From Mya arenaria (Eukaryota > Mollusca > Bivalvia > Myida > Myidae), in the NCBI RefSeq assembly GCF_026914265.1, contig NC_069136.1:20614715-20678714 (forward strand): a stretch of DNA of 64,000 nucleotides, given 5' to 3'. The notes under the pieces were generated by a model. The model was not told the origin of the DNA, did not search any database, and saw only the letters and a list, made by a program, of their open reading frames with translations. Made by a program: the position numbers and the translations under genes. How positions within the stretch are numbered: position 1 is the first letter of the stretch; every line of letters starts with the position of its first letter. Positions 1 through 8,984 of the stretch are shown here, piece by piece.

Positions 1-2
1 TT

Positions 3-366
3 TTAAAGCTGCACTCTCACAGATTTACCGTTTTGACAACTTTTTTTTATTTTTTGTCTTGGAATTAGCAAATCTTTGCGTGAATATCTGCTAACCAGTG
101 ATGAAAGACTGCTGACAAAAGATCAGATCGCAGATTTTCATATTTCCATTCCAAATTTAATATTTTATGGCTTAAACCGTTACTAACGGTTAAGAAAAAA
201 GCATAAAACATCAATTTAGGGACGAAAATATGAAAAGCTGCGATCTGACCTTTTATCAGCAGTCTTTTATCACTGGTTTGCAGATATTTATGCAAAAATT
301 TGCTCGTTCCAAGACAAAAAGTAAAAAAGTTGTCAAAACGGTAAATCTGTGAGAGTGCAGCTTTAA
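3..366. mobile_element. Palindromic MITE (family P, TTAA-flanked), copy 1
   Basis: The two halves are inverted copies of each other over almost the whole ~360 bp. Both ends carry the arm AAGCTGCACTCTCACAG with TTAA just outside. Other copies lie at 1975-2316, 20812-21126, 27200-27276 (half), 37706-38280, 43757-44110, 51245-51599, 57639-58009 and 63080-63231 (half). A TTAA target is typical of piggyBac-like elements; that assignment is inferred. No protein is encoded. Confidence 0.85.
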
Positions 367-900
367 TATTAAGTTAAGAAGCCTTTAAAGTTTTATAAAG
401 AAGATTACTTCAAAGCCTTTCTGTTATAATGACAACATCATTCTTACAAAAAGCCTTGAATACGAAAAGCCTACCAACCTTACCTGTTTTAAGGATGTAA
501 CCCTAACCAAAATAAATTTTTGGCCTTAATAAAAAATTAAAATACAATAGTTGGATAATTGTCTTTAATTGATGAAACAAAAGCCTAATTATAACAACAA
601 GGAAATCCATCAAGTTGATATGCCCTGCCTAAAAAGGGAATAAAATTTGAATGGAAATCAAGTGTTCAAATATATGAGATTTGAGTTTGTTTGCAACTGT
701 TTGAATTATAAGAACATATTATATAGTGTAGCATTCAGATTTTACCTAGTATCTTAGTTTTTGACAGAAGGACAGACGGACATAAGGATGGACAACTCAA
801 GGACAATATCCCCCTCCCTTAACCTTCGGTTTGCCTTAGAATAAAAAATATACAATAGCCTATTAATTATAATAGTGTTATATTTCTTTTCATATGATAT
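367..900. other. Intronic stretch, nothing recognised
   Basis: AT-rich sequence within the presumed intron of the NEK-like kinase. I see no exon, RNA or repeat shared with the rest of the window. The kinase exon carrying the rest of the catalytic loop was not found here and probably lies beyond the left edge. Confidence 0.5.
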
Positions 901-916
901 CATTTATCATACATAC

Positions 917-3900
917 CTCTATGTAGGAATCGTTTGCTGTGGATGTACTCCAGGGCTAGGCAAATCTGCACAAACCAGTCTAACACTGTCTGAAGATACA
1001 TGTAATAAATTAAAATTCAGAATGGATCTTTTTGAAAATACATTTATATAAGTTCCATTCAGCTTAACTGTAAAAAAACCTGTTTAAGATGGTATGAATC
1101 AATATCCAGTCCACTTTGAGAGACCTGAGGAAAATTTACCACTGATGGGGCTTAAACCCACAACCTCTTAAATGGTGGGCGGATACCTGAACAACAAAAC
1201 ATTCCTCAGGCTGGTGGAGCTTGAACCCTCAACCTCTATGATGGCAGGGGGACAATTCCCCACCACTTGACGACTTTCACCCTTGTGGGGCTTGAACTCA
1301 CAACCTCTTAGATGGTGACGCAAACCTTACCACTAACCACTGTAACCCTAATTGGGCTTGAACCCACAAGCTTTCAGATTACAGGGGAACACTTTTACCA
1401 ATAGACCACTCATCTTGGTGGGGCTTGAAATCACGACCCCTTTTATGGCAGGGGGACATTTAAACCACTAGACCACTTTCGCCTTAGTGAAGCTTGAACC
1501 CACGATCTCTTTGATGGCAGGGAGACACCTTAACCACTAGACATCTCTCGACCTCTTTGATGGCAGGGGGACGGTCAAACGACTAGACCACTCTCACCCT
1601 AGTGGGGGCTTGAACCAAAGACCACTTTGATGGCAGGGGGACACCATAACTACTAGACAACTCTCAACCTCTTTGATGGCAGGATCTCAAATTTCATAAT
1701 CCTAGGTCAAAGTTTGCCTCAGAGTGCTGACCAAGACCTTGACCTTTGACCTACTGATCCAAAAAAACAATATTGAAAATCTACCAGTCATCGGCAACCT
1801 GCCACTAAATTTCAAGGTCCTAGGTCATAACTTTCTCATGCTGACAAAATATTCCAAGGACTGTTGATTGTGATCATAATTGTTGACCTACTGACCTTAA
1901 AGACATCATTCTGGCCATTTGAAATTCTTTATAATCAATCAGTTGTCAGATCAACAGCAAACTTTCACAAAGGTTTAAAGCTGCACTCTCCCAAATTGAC
2001 AGTTTTGACATTATTTTAGTTGTTGTCTCAGAATCAGCTGCTTTTGGCATCAATGTCTTCAATTCAGTCATATAAGATAATTCACAGCAGAACTTAATTG
2101 TTCCGGAATCTGTCACAAAATTCATTTTTCTCAAAGGGCTTTAACGCTTTTAGCCATGAATTTTCAAGTTTTAAATGTAAAAATGAATAACTGCTATCTG
2201 ATATTTTGTCAGCAGTCTTGTATCATTGGAATCCAGATGTATTAGCAAAAATATGTTCATTCCAAGATAAAAATTTAAAAAAAATATGTCAAAACAGTCA
2301 ATTAGTGAGAGTGCAGCAAATATGTAAACAAACTTGGTGGTTTTCATCATATTTGACCAATGGTACTTACATCAATCATAAAATAACACAATGTAAAATA
2401 CCTCTTTTCTAAATAAATGTCCAATTTTCTGTCTTTCTGAGATCCGTTGGCCTAAATCACCTGGTAAAATGCAACATAATTTGAACAGAATCTTCTTTTA
2501 TGATATACCGGTAATATAAATATCCTTATGATTTATAAGATAATATTCTATTCATTAATTGAGCATCTGTATACATCATATTACATGATGTCTCTTTCTC
2601 AAGCACCTGGCTATAAAAAAAGATTTAATTGGAAACTAGCTTCTCCTTACTATCAAACTGACATTTCTAAACCAAGGCATGAATATTTGTTTAAAATTTA
2701 CCCCATAAGCCAGCAAACTTCCATTAACTTACTCTGACAATGTGTAGACACCAGTCAGACACAAATACCCATATGGTAACCTCACCATGATCATAAATAA
2801 TAAAAACAAAACATGAACCTATACCTCCATTCGCGTACTCCATGGCAATGTGTAGACATTGTTTGGCCACAAACGCCTCGATGTACCTCACAACATTAAT
2901 GTCATAACATGAACCCATACCTCTGTTTGAATACGCCACGATAAAGTATAAACCCGGGTCGGCCACAAATGCCTCTTTCAGCCATTGAAATTAGACTTTT
3001 GGATGAACAAGCCCTAATTCATATACTATAGCTTGGCATCAAAATTTTTAACAAGCCTTGCTATATAAAATTCAGAATTTGAGCAAGCCCTGAAGAAATT
3101 TTACCAGCGCAGGGCTTGCGGGCTTGTGTTAATTTCGACCACTGCTCTTTGAACCACACAATCATAATGTGAAAACATAAAACAATACCTCTGTTAGCGT
3201 ACTCCATGTCAATGTTTAAACAAGGTCGACCACATTCACCTCCACGTACCTTACTATGATAAAATAAAAACATTAACCCATACCTCCGTTGGCATACTCC
3301 ATGACAATATGAAGACACCGGTCAGCCACAAACGCCTCAATGTACCTCACTATGTTGATATGTTTACAGATGCTCAACATCCAAACCTCCGTAACACACT
3401 GACCCATTTCCTTCTCACTTAGCCCGGCAATCTAAAGGTAAAATGGCAGATCGGAGATTAAATGAGGAAAACTGTAAAAGTGTTGGAGATTTTATTTATC
3501 AATACACTATACATTGAATGAAAGAAATCAGTTCATGGCAGATTTGACTTGTGTATTTAAAACCAGTCTCATCTAAATAATGGTTTGTTTACAAGATACA
3601 AGAATCTTAATTTAAAGTCGGGTGTGTGTTAACAAGAAACATTAGCTCAATGAGCTATATTCGGACATGAATAACAGACATACATAACATATCAAATAAA
3701 ATAACAATGAGCTTGTGACCTGGAAATTTAAGTATATATGTTAAAATGAACTCATATTGGAGCATTAGTTAATGATTATTATAATTAAAGCAACTGTGCA
3801 CCAGATGATCAATTTGCAAGAAAAAAAGAATATTGTTGAAAACTGTCATAAACTTGGTATTAATGTGTACAATGCATTGAAACTTATTAACTGAAGTACC

Positions 3901-4589
3901 ACATAGTTTACAATTTATTTAAGTTTAGCAGTTATTTCGTATTTTTCCATTAAAATAGATGACTGGGTATGTCTTCCTAGTAGAATTCATTCCTTATGCG
4001 TAATTGGCTAGTCCTTGTTATCACGTGATATTACCGAGTTAGGTGTATAGCTTAATTATGTCACCCGATTAGAGTACCCGTCGTAGCTCAGTGGATACGA
4101 CGCTGGACTGCAATTTTGGCGACATAGGTTCGACCAGGTCTCCAACACAATTTTTTTCTACTTTTTTTTACAATTATGATATCAAAGCGTAACACATTCT
4201 GTTAAAAAATTCTCCTGAGATTCGTTACAGAAAAAACTTTTTTTGGTGCCAATCCGGTGTACAGTCCCTTTAATGAACAAAAATTTTAAGTTCCTATTTT
4301 TTCCATAGAATATCATTTCATTACATAATACATGAGACATGACTGTATGTCTTTCTACATCTTTTTCATGGTTCAGGATTTCCGACGCATTCCAGTGCCC
4401 CCTTCCATTTCACCAGTATTTAAGAACCTACTGTATTCTTAAATTATGTTCTTTTCTATAGACCGTTAACAACGATACCTGTATTTCCTTGGAGACACAC
4501 TCGTGTCCAGTGGTAACATCCTTGACCAACCAAGCCTTCCCAAATGACCCAGATCCCAGCTCACACAGTCGCCGGTACTTGGTCGTCAT
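917..4589 (-). CDS. NEK-like (NIMA-related) serine/threonine kinase, 5' exons, partial
   Basis: Three exons of a protein kinase N-lobe are seen. Exon 1 (4589-4479, 37 codons) starts MTTKYRRLCELGSGSFGKAW, with the glycine loop GSGSFG and the ATP-binding lysine in VSKEI. Exon 2 (3431-3284, phase 0 to 1) contains KHINIVRYIEAFV and ends MEYANGG, the hinge region. A later exon (989-917, starts in phase 0, ends in phase 1) encodes LDWFVQICLALEYIHSK and RFLHR, leading into the HRD catalytic motif. The wording LDWFVQICLAL plus HRD is typical of NEK1/3/4/5-type kinases. One short exon (3n+2 nt, phase 1 to 0, covering GDL...) should lie between 989 and 3284 but I could not find it. The 3' part lies outside the window. 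NEK kinases act in cilia and the cell cycle; the subfamily cannot be fixed from this much. Confidence 0.8.
1141..1690 (-). repeat. Tandem array of tRNA-like units (~70 bp each)
   Basis: On the minus strand about eight head-to-tail degenerate units resemble a tRNA gene: an A-box-like GTCTAGTGGTTAAGGTGTC, a loop region CTGCCATC, and a B-box-like GGTTCAAGCCCCA. B-box cores recur near 1147, 1216, 1286, 1353, 1418, 1489 and 1605, at 66-71 bp spacing; two further units lack the B box. The unit matches the tRNA-like head of the SINE at 37985. Most copies are too diverged to be functional tRNAs. Confidence 0.75.
1691..1900 (-). repeat. Helitron-type core repeat remnant with DR1 motif
   Basis: The sequence at 1740-1752 is the reverse complement of AGGTCAAAGGTCA, followed by a further AAGGTC half-site. 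It matches the core unit of the element at 12569-13797. No termini are visible, so this is a fragment. Confidence 0.5.
1975..2316. mobile_element. Palindromic MITE family P, copy 2
   Basis: Starts with TTAA plus the CTGCACTCTC arm and ends with GTGAGAGTGCAGC; the right TTAA is lost. The interior shows the same inverted halves as copy 1 but more diverged. Confidence 0.75.
2730..3284 (-). repeat. Tandem partial copies of NEK exon 2 with splice donor
   Basis: Downstream of exon 2 (on its minus strand) the last ~65 nt of that exon plus its 5' splice site recur at spacings of ~94-105 bp, with donors near 3190, 2918 and 2826 and a poor copy near 2740. One copy still reads INVVRYIEAFVAKQCLHIA then MEYANGG before GT. 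None keeps the 3' splice site and exon start. A 165-bp dispersed repeat (2983-3146) interrupts the array. These are likely intronic duplicates rather than used exons, but the donors are intact. Confidence 0.75.
2983..3146. repeat. Dispersed ~165-bp repeat (copy 1)
   Basis: Matches 11858-12017 over its length; both begin near AATTAGAC..TTGGAT and end TTAATT(T/C)CGACCACTG. It interrupts the exon-2 tandem array, so it arrived later than that array. Class unknown. Confidence 0.65.
3785..4273. mobile_element. TTAA-flanked MITE (family Q) with internal tRNA-like segment
   Basis: Ends are inverted: AAAGCAACTGTGCACCAGAT on the left and the complement of AAAGGGACTGTACACCGGAT on the right, each bordered by TTAA. 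A second copy at 18958-19404 has the same ends. This copy also carries at 4078-4150 a tRNA-like stretch with A box TAGCTCAGTGG and B box GGTTCGACC, which the other copy lacks. Confidence 0.7.
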
Positions 4590-4653
4590 TCTCTACAAAA
4601 GTTTATAAAAAATGAAATCACAGTCAGTCATGACATGTGCAGAACTAAGCTAC

Positions 4654-4792
4654 AATAATGAGTGATCAGGGATACTTTATATTATTTCGACATTTTTTAA
4701 TGTATCCCTCTCGAGTCCGCCATAGTAAAAAAATCGTCAGAAGACTTGTTGACAGCACAGCCATTTAAGGTGGACTATGCAGAACTTTTCTT
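4654..4792. repeat. Dispersed ~130-bp repeat (family R), copy 1
   Basis: Shares the blocks CTACAATAATGAG, GATCAGGGATACTTT, AAAAAATCGTCA and GGTGGACTA with 5140-5275 and, in two pieces, with 9283-9345 plus 9783-9845. Class unknown. Confidence 0.6.
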
Positions 4793-5139
4793 TGCTTGTT
4801 AAGGACCAGGACCAAACTCAAAATAAAACTGACCTCTGATTTAACTTAAGTTCTACATAAAATACCTCAAAAATAGCTGCCTGGTTGGTCAAATGAAATT
4901 TGGTACACATGTTGCCAGAGACAATAGCACATGTTCTAGAGCAATAAACATAACTCTGACTTCAATGGCCGTAAATGTATGCCCCTTTTTCGACATAAAA
5001 ACAACAACAACAACAAACAAGCTTAATTAAAGTATGGAAATTTCAATAAAAATGGGTTGAAACGTTCACACAAAAATGTTCCAAGTTATTAATGATGAAA
5101 ATACAAGTACTGACTATGGCAGTAAGGGGTCATTATAGC

Positions 5140-5275
5140 AATATAATGAGCGATCAGGGATACTTTTTTATCATTTGGACATTTCTTATGTATCCTCGAG
5201 TCTGCCATATATAGTAAAAAAATCGTCAAAAGACCCCCTTAACGAGCATTTTGGTGGACTAGGGGTCATTACATC
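5140..5275. repeat. Dispersed ~130-bp repeat (family R), copy 2
   Basis: Same blocks as 4654-4792, in the same order and orientation; ends at GGTGGACTA. Confidence 0.6.
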
Positions 5276-5770
5276 TCGGGGTCCGCATACAATGGATTGA
5301 CCATATTATAAAAATATGGGTCTTGTTAAAACTGTTTAATTGTTAAATAGTTAATGTAATTATTTATAAACCAATTTACCCGAGGAAAGATCAGCTGTCA
5401 AATTTTCCCGCGGTATTTATTCTCCGGATTCTCACATTTCACTTCCGGTTTAAAATGCGAAGTTTAAAACCCGGATGACAAGGATCATTTGGAAAACTTA
5501 TAAAATTATCACGGACCGTGAAATTATTAAGTATATGCAACAACAACAGTCATTCATAATTTAAAAGGCCTTAATTGTGTATTTATATATGGAATAAATC
5601 TGAAACCTTGACGTGTCTATATAATTATATATACATGTTCGAGGAATGTGTAATGCTTAACATGACTATGTTATTATACAAATATTCTATTTTATTCTAT
5701 TGATTCAAAAACAATATGCAATATATATATTTAACAAGAGGTAATAATTGCGAATGGTAATGACTTTTTG

Positions 5771-5988
5771 AAGATTTCGTCGACAACGATTGTTGATGCC
5801 ATAGTGTCGCACTGTGAGGTGTTCCGGTGCCTTGGGGACAGGACCAAATCCCTATATACCGCCACCGTGGTAGCTTTCTTGAGCAATGGGACCATAAGGA
5901 TGGTGCATAAACCGGAAAATAAGCTTGACCTTGTTTCCAGAAAAAATAATTCCAAACAGAAGCTACGGCCTTCACAAAGGTCATGTGT
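5771..5988 (+). other. Exon-like open frame, unassigned
   Basis: The plus-strand frame begins after an AG (TTTTTGAAG) and has no ATG at its head. It reads ISSTTIVDAIVSHCEVFRC and continues SLYTATVVAFLSNGTIRMV, with a possible donor CACAAAG/GTCATG near 5980. The minus strand is also open here, so direction is uncertain. I do not recognise the protein. It may be an internal exon of an unidentified gene or a transposon remnant. Confidence 0.25.
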
Positions 5989-6299
5989 TCTGATATTCAT
6001 TAAGAGTAATTTAGCCCTTTAATTGGAACTAGTTGACCGCCATTGGCCATTTGCATCTTTAAAAAACGTGCACACCATACGTATTGGCAAAATAATTCGT
6101 ACACATTTCGAATTGCTGCTTTTTATTGGCATAACCCGACATCTTTTAGTTATGATCGTTTCTGTATCTTCGTGTTTTTACTTATCAATATTATATTTTT
6201 TTAATGTTTTAATCATTTTGAAATATGTCATTGATTATGTAAATGATATAATTAAAATTGACATCTCCGTCTTCATCGTCAGAGTGAGAATGGTGATAA

Positions 6300-6573
6300 G
6301 ATGATAGGGGGAAAGGGAGGACAGATGGGTAAGAAGGGAGACAATTGACGATAGAAGAGGGGTATAATAGAACAGAGTGAAGAACAGGGGTAGGATGATT
6401 GAGGAGGGAAAATGAGGAGGAGAAAGAAAAGCGGGCGAAGGGAATGATAAATGAAGGATGGAAGAGGGGGAAGAATTGTGTAAGATGATTAAGGAGGAGA
6501 AGGGGTGAGAGAGAGGAGGAGGAGGAGGAGGAGAAAGGATGAGAGAGAGGAGGGGAATGTATGAGAGAAAGAG

Positions 6574-6653
<80 letters not shown>

Positions 6654-6850
6654 CAGAGAGAGAGACAGAGAGAGCTGATTGGAAAGAGAGAGAGAGAGAG
6701 AGAGACGAGAGGAAGGGCGGAGAGAGAGAGAGAGAGGAGTGGAAAAGGAGGAGGAGAGAGGAGGATGAGAGGGCTATAAAGAGTTATGAGATATAGTTAA
6801 GAGGAAAAGACACAAGAGTGGAGGAGGATGGTGAAAAAGGGAGAATACGG
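6300..6850 (+). repeat. Polypurine tract with (GA)n microsatellite
   Basis: About 530 bp is almost wholly A and G on the plus strand, with pure (GA)n from about 6565 to 6645 and more blocks to 6745. The long Arg/Glu open frames across it are products of the repeat, not genes. Confidence 0.9.
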
Positions 6851-7499
6851 GTAACATATATGGTAAGAAGAAGATAAAACGAGTCCATAAGTATTGGATA
6901 TAATAACGAAAGTTGATTGGACAGTTCTCGTAACATGCATGTACGATGATGACTCTGAAAGTCAATGGAAATATAAAAAAGACAGATCTCGCACCATGCA
7001 CGACCACACGCACGAGTGGTGGCTCTGAGAGCCAGGCTCGAAAACTAGCACCGCTAGTTCCCGTACAAATATGCCCAGGATTGAACATCCCGGGAGATTC
7101 TTCAAAAAATGGAAGTTAAAATGGCAGTTTTATATAACCCTTTCCGTGGAAAAAGCATTTGTATAATTTTTCGCATTGATGCATTTAAACCTTACATGTT
7201 ATAATTTCATATTTTAGAGCTATATTTTGGAGCTATCAGTCTTTGAAATTGATGTATTTGTCTTATTTTAGCGATTGATTTATATTTTGATGCCTTCCGG
7301 TTTTTATTTCTTCAGTCTATTTATATTATTATAAAATTCAATAAATATTCTATAAATAAATGTATTATTATAATAACAATGCTTTACTGTAGCGCGTTAG
7401 TCCATTACAATAAAAGGTGCGAAAAATGACAACAATTGACCATTGCCTTTGAATCGCATGATAAGTTTATCTCAATCGTTGCAAATGGTAACAGGTATT

Positions 7500-7500
<1 letters not shown>

Positions 7501-7531
<31 letters not shown>
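7501..7531 (+). repeat. Homopolymer of 31 G
   Basis: An uninterrupted run of G. Such runs can form G-quadruplexes but are also where sequencing and assembly fail, so the true length is uncertain. Confidence 0.9.
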
Positions 7532-7532
<1 letters not shown>

Positions 7533-7556
7533 AAGATGGGACGGGCGAAGTTGCAG

Positions 7557-7747
7557 TGGTTGCGGTTATGACGGATCTCGCGCAGTGGGGCTTCTTAGGC
7601 ATGTGCACTGCCGACTGCCTTATGGTGGACGGTATATTAGAGAGCATGTGCTTCCTGAAGCAGGAGCTAGTCTCGAAAACCCGAAAGTTCGGACAGAACG
7701 CGGCCGTGCTAGAGTGTCATCACGGGGACGTGTTCTTATCAGAATAG
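7557..7747 (+). other. Possible terminal exon, unassigned
   Basis: After an acceptor-like GAAGTTGCAG the plus frame reads VAVMTDLAQWGFLGMCTADC, continues through CFLKQELVSKTRKFGQNAA, and ends VLECHHGDVFLSE before TAG. GC content and codon choice are higher than the surroundings, as for the real exons in this window. Overlapping frames are arginine-rich and look like shadows. The family was not recognised. It could be the last exon of a plus-strand gene that includes 5771-5988, but no link is shown. Confidence 0.35.
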
Positions 7748-7749
7748 AA

Positions 7750-8980
7750 CATAGAACAATACATTTAGAAATATTGTTGCAGTCTTTATTATAATTATAG
7801 TGGGCAGTACGTATGATATTTTACCATGTTTAACAATAATGAGTACTAATAGCATATGAAAATGAAATGCATACAGTCGACATGAATGGTTGTATTCGTC
7901 CTGCAACCGTAGCGATATTCTTTTTTTCTTGTCTTTAAATTTACCTGTAGATACTATCATGTTTAGTGTCATAATATCTTCCATAATGAAAACAAATCCT
8001 AAGATAAGATAAAATTACTGGCCTTTTGGGAGAAAAAAATGTATCAGTATCTGATCACAACAAAATGTCATGAACAAAAAGGCTGTGCGTTAATTTTTTA
8101 TGATTCTAATGAAATCAATATCTCTGCGTTGGTCACTTTTTTGATTTTAATGCGACAAATCTAATGCAAGTATTTTTCATCTTTTAATTAATGAACTAAA
8201 TGTTACAACATATTCATAATATTTGGGGTGATATTTTGCGCACTATAATGTTATTCGTGTCTGAAATCAAGCTGTTTGACGTTTCGCACATTAATGTCGT
8301 CATTGCGCACTTTTTTATGCAATCAAAAGAACATAACCATGTGAAATCATATGAACTTTAACTTGGAACCAATAAAAAAAACCTACTCCGAGCTTTTACA
8401 CTCAAAATTATGAGTGTCACATTATATTATAGACACAAATCTTAGCAATATAATAAACTTTGATATTTTGTAATGTTGCGAGCCATTTTCGACGTTTAAC
8501 ATTCTAGATCCTTAAAATTTAATTGATTATTTTACATGTATAATGTTTGTCTATACGATCATGCCTTTATCGAACCCCATTTTCTATGAACAACCTGAAA
8601 CTACCAAACAAACCTTATGAACAGTTTTCCTAAAAATACGTAAATACATGAAACAATTTTAGAATGAACTTCCTTTTAGTACTGCAATATTACATTCCAT
8701 AGTGTTTTAGTAGTAAAAAGTTCTTAGACTAGCATTTAGTAGTTCTGAGTGGATCTTATAGCTCAAAGTACATGTAGTTCTCATACATTATAGCGGCTTT
8801 TAGCAGGACCGATAAAATCGGGAATTAAACGGGTTGTCTGGGAAAGTATCCGGGCATTAAACACGTCCGTTTTACAGACGCTTGCATTGATTTGACATTT
8901 TTTATAAGCGTCTGTTTAACTCCATGTCAGAATAAAAAATAATTGAGCAACACTTATCATCATATTCTAGCTAATTCTAT
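7750..8980. other. Intergenic stretch before SPRYD7
   Basis: AT-rich sequence with no exon, RNA gene or repeat shared with the rest of the window. It should contain the SPRYD7 promoter; no clear TATA box was picked out. Confidence 0.4.
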
Positions 8981-8984
8981 CAAC

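Noticed and set aside
1141-1690. CRISPR-like array
   Set aside because: Units of ~70 bp are repeats without unique spacers, with tRNA boxes, in an animal genome.
6539-6796. Arg/Glu-rich protein
   Set aside because: It is the reading of a (GA)n tract with no other support.
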